Below, one piece after another: positions 61,776 through 64,000 of a stretch of 64,000 bases of DNA (position 1 is its first letter; the number at the start of each line of letters is the position of its first letter). Origin of the DNA: an uncultured Collinsella sp. (GTDB lineage Bacteria > Actinomycetota > Coriobacteriia > Coriobacteriales > Coriobacteriaceae); NCBI GenBank assembly GCA_900754745.1, contig CAAEEB010000067.1, positions 15,964 to 79,963 on the forward strand, read 5' to 3'. Made by a program: the position numbers and the translations under genes. The notes under the pieces were generated by a model. The model searched no databases. It saw only the letters and a program-made list of their open reading frames with translations, and was not told the origin of the DNA.

Positions 61776-63113
61776 ATGGACGAGATGTTTGCCATTAAAT
61801 GCCAAAACTGCGGCGGCCCCATGTATTCGCACCAGGCAAAGCGCAGCTTTGAGTGCGCCTATTGCGAAACGGTTATTCCGTGGCAAGCGGACGCCGGAGA
61901 GCCCAAGAGCGCCCTGGGCATTCGTCATACGCCGCTGACGGTGGTTGACGGGCTGCTCAAGCTCACGCACGTCTCGCAGCTCGAGCGCCCAGAGGACCCG
62001 GACTGGTATTTCTTCAATTCGTACTGGCGCAATCAGTCGGTCCTGGAGCATCTGTTGTGGGAAGATCGCGGAACGGCGCAGGAGTTCCATGAGGCGACGC
62101 ACGTGAGCATTCCCTGTCCCTTCTGCGGCGCGTCCTTTGAGGGGTCATCGACCCAGCGCGTGTTTGAGTGCCCGTCCTGCGGCAACAAGATTGGCGTGGC
62201 CGACCTGCTCAAGCCCGGCACGTTTAGCAAGCGCCTGACCATGGGCGTGGGTGCCGAGTACGTGCCTGAGCAGGGTATTCCCTGCGAGATAACGCCGCAG
62301 CAGGCACGTGCCAACGCGCTGCAGCTGGTGCGTCAGTACCCGGAGGCCTTTGCCGGGCACGACGTGGAAGACGCGATCCAAAACGACATGATGCTCTTCT
62401 ATTTCCCCATGGCGCTCGCGGACCTGCGCATGATGGCATCCTTCCCGGGCAAGGGCCTGAGCAAGGAGACCCTGGTGTATTACGAGGTGCTCGACTGGGC
62501 ATATCCCAGGGCCAACTACCTGGATGTTCGCCTTATGGGCATTTTGGAGCCGTGGGACTTTGGCAAGGTTGGGCCGTTCGATCCCGCTATGCAGGAGGGC
62601 GACTTCCGCGTCGTTTCCGTCGATGCGTCTACCAAGGACCAGGTGGTCATTGATAAGCTGGCGCTCGATGTTGCCGGCAACGATGCCGAGGCGGTGCTGG
62701 GGCTCAATAAAAAGAGCATCCGCACGTGGGCGCGCAAGGCCCGCAAGCATAAGGACGGCCTGGTGATGGTGCCGGTCTACTTTGTCGATCGTCCGGCGAC
62801 GGACAGCCGCGACGGCGAGCAAGTGCGCATCGCCGTGAACGGCCAGACGGGTCGCGCGGCAGCGGTGGTGTTTAGCGACAAGCGCGAGACGCATGTGGTG
62901 GCGCCGCTCAATCCCAACGTGGTGCTGTCGAGCGAAAGCACCGTGCACGCCACGCCCATCGAGGTCAAATACGTTAAATCGCCGTTCCTATACCAGATTG
63001 TACGCCGCGAAGGCGGTGAGCAACCGCGGCAGGTTACAGCCGCAGCCGAGGGTTCCTACCGAGAGGAAAAGCCCAAGCGCCGCGGTCTGCTGGGTGCGCT
63101 ATTTGGGAAGTAG
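61776..63113 (+). CDS. Zinc-ribbon protein of unknown function
   Basis: A 445-residue soluble protein with two zinc ribbons: CQNCGGPM...CAYCETVI (about 9-32) and CPFCGASF...CPSCGNKI (about 114-137). The rest is a mixed alpha/beta region with no family I can name. A basic end (KPKRRGLLGALFGK) is reminiscent of membrane- or nucleic-acid-contact tails. It resembles the TFIIB-type zinc-ribbon proteins often found near membrane-remodelling or phage-shock genes. GGAGG precedes the ATG at 61776. Confidence 0.72.
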   Translation: MDEMFAIKCQNCGGPMYSHQAKRSFECAYCETVIPWQADAGEPKSALGIRHTPLTVVDGLLKLTHVSQLERPEDPDWYFFNSYWRNQSVLEHLLWEDRGTAQEFHEATHVSIPCPFCGASFEGSSTQRVFECPSCGNKIGVADLLKPGTFSKRLTMGVGAEYVPEQGIPCEITPQQARANALQLVRQYPEAFAGHDVEDAIQNDMMLFYFPMALADLRMMASFPGKGLSKETLVYYEVLDWAYPRANYLDVRLMGILEPWDFGKVGPFDPAMQEGDFRVVSVDASTKDQVVIDKLALDVAGNDAEAVLGLNKKSIRTWARKARKHKDGLVMVPVYFVDRPATDSRDGEQVRIAVNGQTGRAAAVVFSDKRETHVVAPLNPNVVLSSESTVHATPIEVKYVKSPFLYQIVRREGGEQPRQVTAAAEGSYREEKPKRRGLLGALFGK

Positions 63114-63197
63114 GGAGTAGTGCTGGGGTGTCGGGGGTTGATTTCCGATCTCAGCCGAACACATTGAGCGGATAGGCCGTTCCCGCAGTTAGCCGAA

Positions 63198-63236
63198 CGC
63201 CCCCGAGGCCCTATTCAGGCCACGGGGGCGTCGTTT
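63198..63236 (+). terminator. Terminator after the zinc-ribbon protein
   Basis: ACGCCCCCGAGGCC (63198-63211) pairs with GGCCACGGGGGCGT (63219-63232, one mismatch), then CGTTTT. Confidence 0.75.
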
Positions 63237-63362
63237 TCCCAGTTGAAGGAACGGTGGAGATGTGTTTCGATGGGTCCGGTGGCCATGCTCCGCCCGCCGC
63301 CCGGCACCTCTTCCCAGACTCAGCCGGACGGTCGGTCCGTCTATTCCGTTTTCGCCCTTAGG

Positions 63363-64000
63363 CTAGGCCAGCGGGGCATCGCCCCTCTCTGCGCGCGCCC
63401 TCTCGATGAGGCCCGGCGTCAGGTCGAGTTCGCCGATGGGAACCTCCTCCACGCCGTAGGCGTCCAGCAGCGCCGCCGCGTCCTCCCCGAGCATCGCCCT
63501 GAAGGCGCGGGCGGGCGTCGAGAAGCCGAGCGCGCCGCGGGGCTCGGAGTTCACGTGCGACATGGCCAGCGCCAGGTCGGCCGGGGAGAGCCGGTCGAAC
63601 CTGATTCCGGCGCCCTTGGGCAGCAGCTTCCTGATCTCGACGTGGTTGCGCTCGCAGGCGCCCTTCTGGTCGCTGCGCCTGGGGTCGCAGTAGAACAGCC
63701 TCGTCTCGCCCGGCCCCTCGCCGAGCAGCGCCGCGATCGCGCCCTCGTCGGAGAACTCGGCGCCGTTGTCGGTGAGGACGGCGCGGAACACGCGGCGCGT
63801 CCCGTCGGCGCCGAGGACCGCCCGGACGCCCTCCAGGGCGTCCGCGACGCACCCGGCGGTCTTCTCCTCCAGCGGCAGCGCGAGCTGGGGCCTGCTGGGG
63901 CGGTGCAGCAGCGTGAGCAGGCAGGCGGAGTCCTCCCGGGCCCCCTCGACGGTGTCCATCTCCCAGGCCGCGGCGCACGCGTCCTCCCCGAGGGCGAGGA
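63363..64000 (-). CDS. IS30-family transposase, C-terminal part (cut by window edge)
   Basis: DDE transposase reading in from the right edge; 212 codons are visible. The catalytic triad is present: D in WEMDTVEG, D in LTDNGAEF (the usual spacing is about 55-60 residues) and E in CERNHVEIRKLLPKG about 33 residues on, as in IS30. The stop at 63363 is a normal TAG, so this part seems intact. GC is higher than in nearby genes, with a third-position bias of its own. The element's end must lie between 63240 and 63362; a repeated CTCAGCCG string near 63160 and 63317 may mark termini, but no clear inverted end could be fixed. Confidence 0.88.
   Translation of the reverse strand, partial: LALGEDACAAAWEMDTVEGAREDSACLLTLLHRPSRPQLALPLEEKTAGCVADALEGVRAVLGADGTRRVFRAVLTDNGAEFSDEGAIAALLGEGPGETRLFYCDPRRSDQKGACERNHVEIRKLLPKGAGIRFDRLSPADLALAMSHVNSEPRGALGFSTPARAFRAMLGEDAAALLDAYGVEEVPIGELDLTPGLIERARAERGDAPLA

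Overview
The window reads as a chromosomal segment of a GC-rich, anaerobic, gut-type actinobacterium of the class Coriobacteriia, most likely Collinsella or a close relative. That is an inference from gene content and codon use: an [FeFe] hydrogenase, superoxide reductase instead of catalase or SOD, formate-tetrahydrofolate ligase, PTS sugar uptake with a GH4 phospho-glucosidase, a FucO-type alcohol dehydrogenase, and strong G/C third positions. No rRNA, tRNA or CRISPR array was seen. No species-level claim is made.

Layout. 1-3.9 kb: the 5' part of a copper P-type ATPase (minus strand) behind a CsoR-like operator, a stacked inverted-repeat block, and a DEAD-box RNA helicase with a long RG/RD-rich tail. 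4.1-8.8 kb: an alpha-glucoside PTS operon (EIIA, BglG/LicT antiterminator, EIIBC, GH4 6-phospho-alpha-glucosidase) whose leader can fold as a RAT/terminator switch. 9-15.1 kb: a redox operon (NuoF-tail/GltD-like flavoprotein, [FeFe] hydrogenase, lipoprotein substrate-binding protein, fused ABC permease-ATPase). 15.2-19.6 kb: orphan DinJ-like antitoxin, CPBP protease, YgiQ radical SAM protein, DUF1275 membrane protein. 19.7-27.7 kb: FucO, M42 peptidase, HTH-HipA-like kinase, MnmA, CysK with a divergent Rrf2 regulator, a YvlD-like membrane protein and a YerC/TrpR-like regulator.

28-34.7 kb holds the AddB/AddA repair pair. 34.9-42.2 kb is accessory: an AAA/DUF4143-type ATPase, then a restriction-modification-like cassette on the minus strand (two overlapping methylase genes and a GIY-YIG/SF2-helicase protein) divergent from an XRE regulator, with a duplicated operator between them. 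42.4-54.8 kb is housekeeping DNA metabolism (DnaE, SWIM-SNF2 helicase, RuvC-RuvA-RuvB) interrupted by a superoxide reductase and an NAD-synthetase-like protein whose catalytic residues look lost. 54.9-63.1 kb: Fhs, several zinc-ribbon or membrane proteins of unknown role, and a CDF cation transporter. The right edge enters an IS30-type transposase.

The intergenic spaces are unusually rich in long, often perfect inverted repeats belonging to several sequence families. Three families recur within the window, several have arms that are themselves palindromic (REP/BIME-like), and no mobilising transposase for them is present here.
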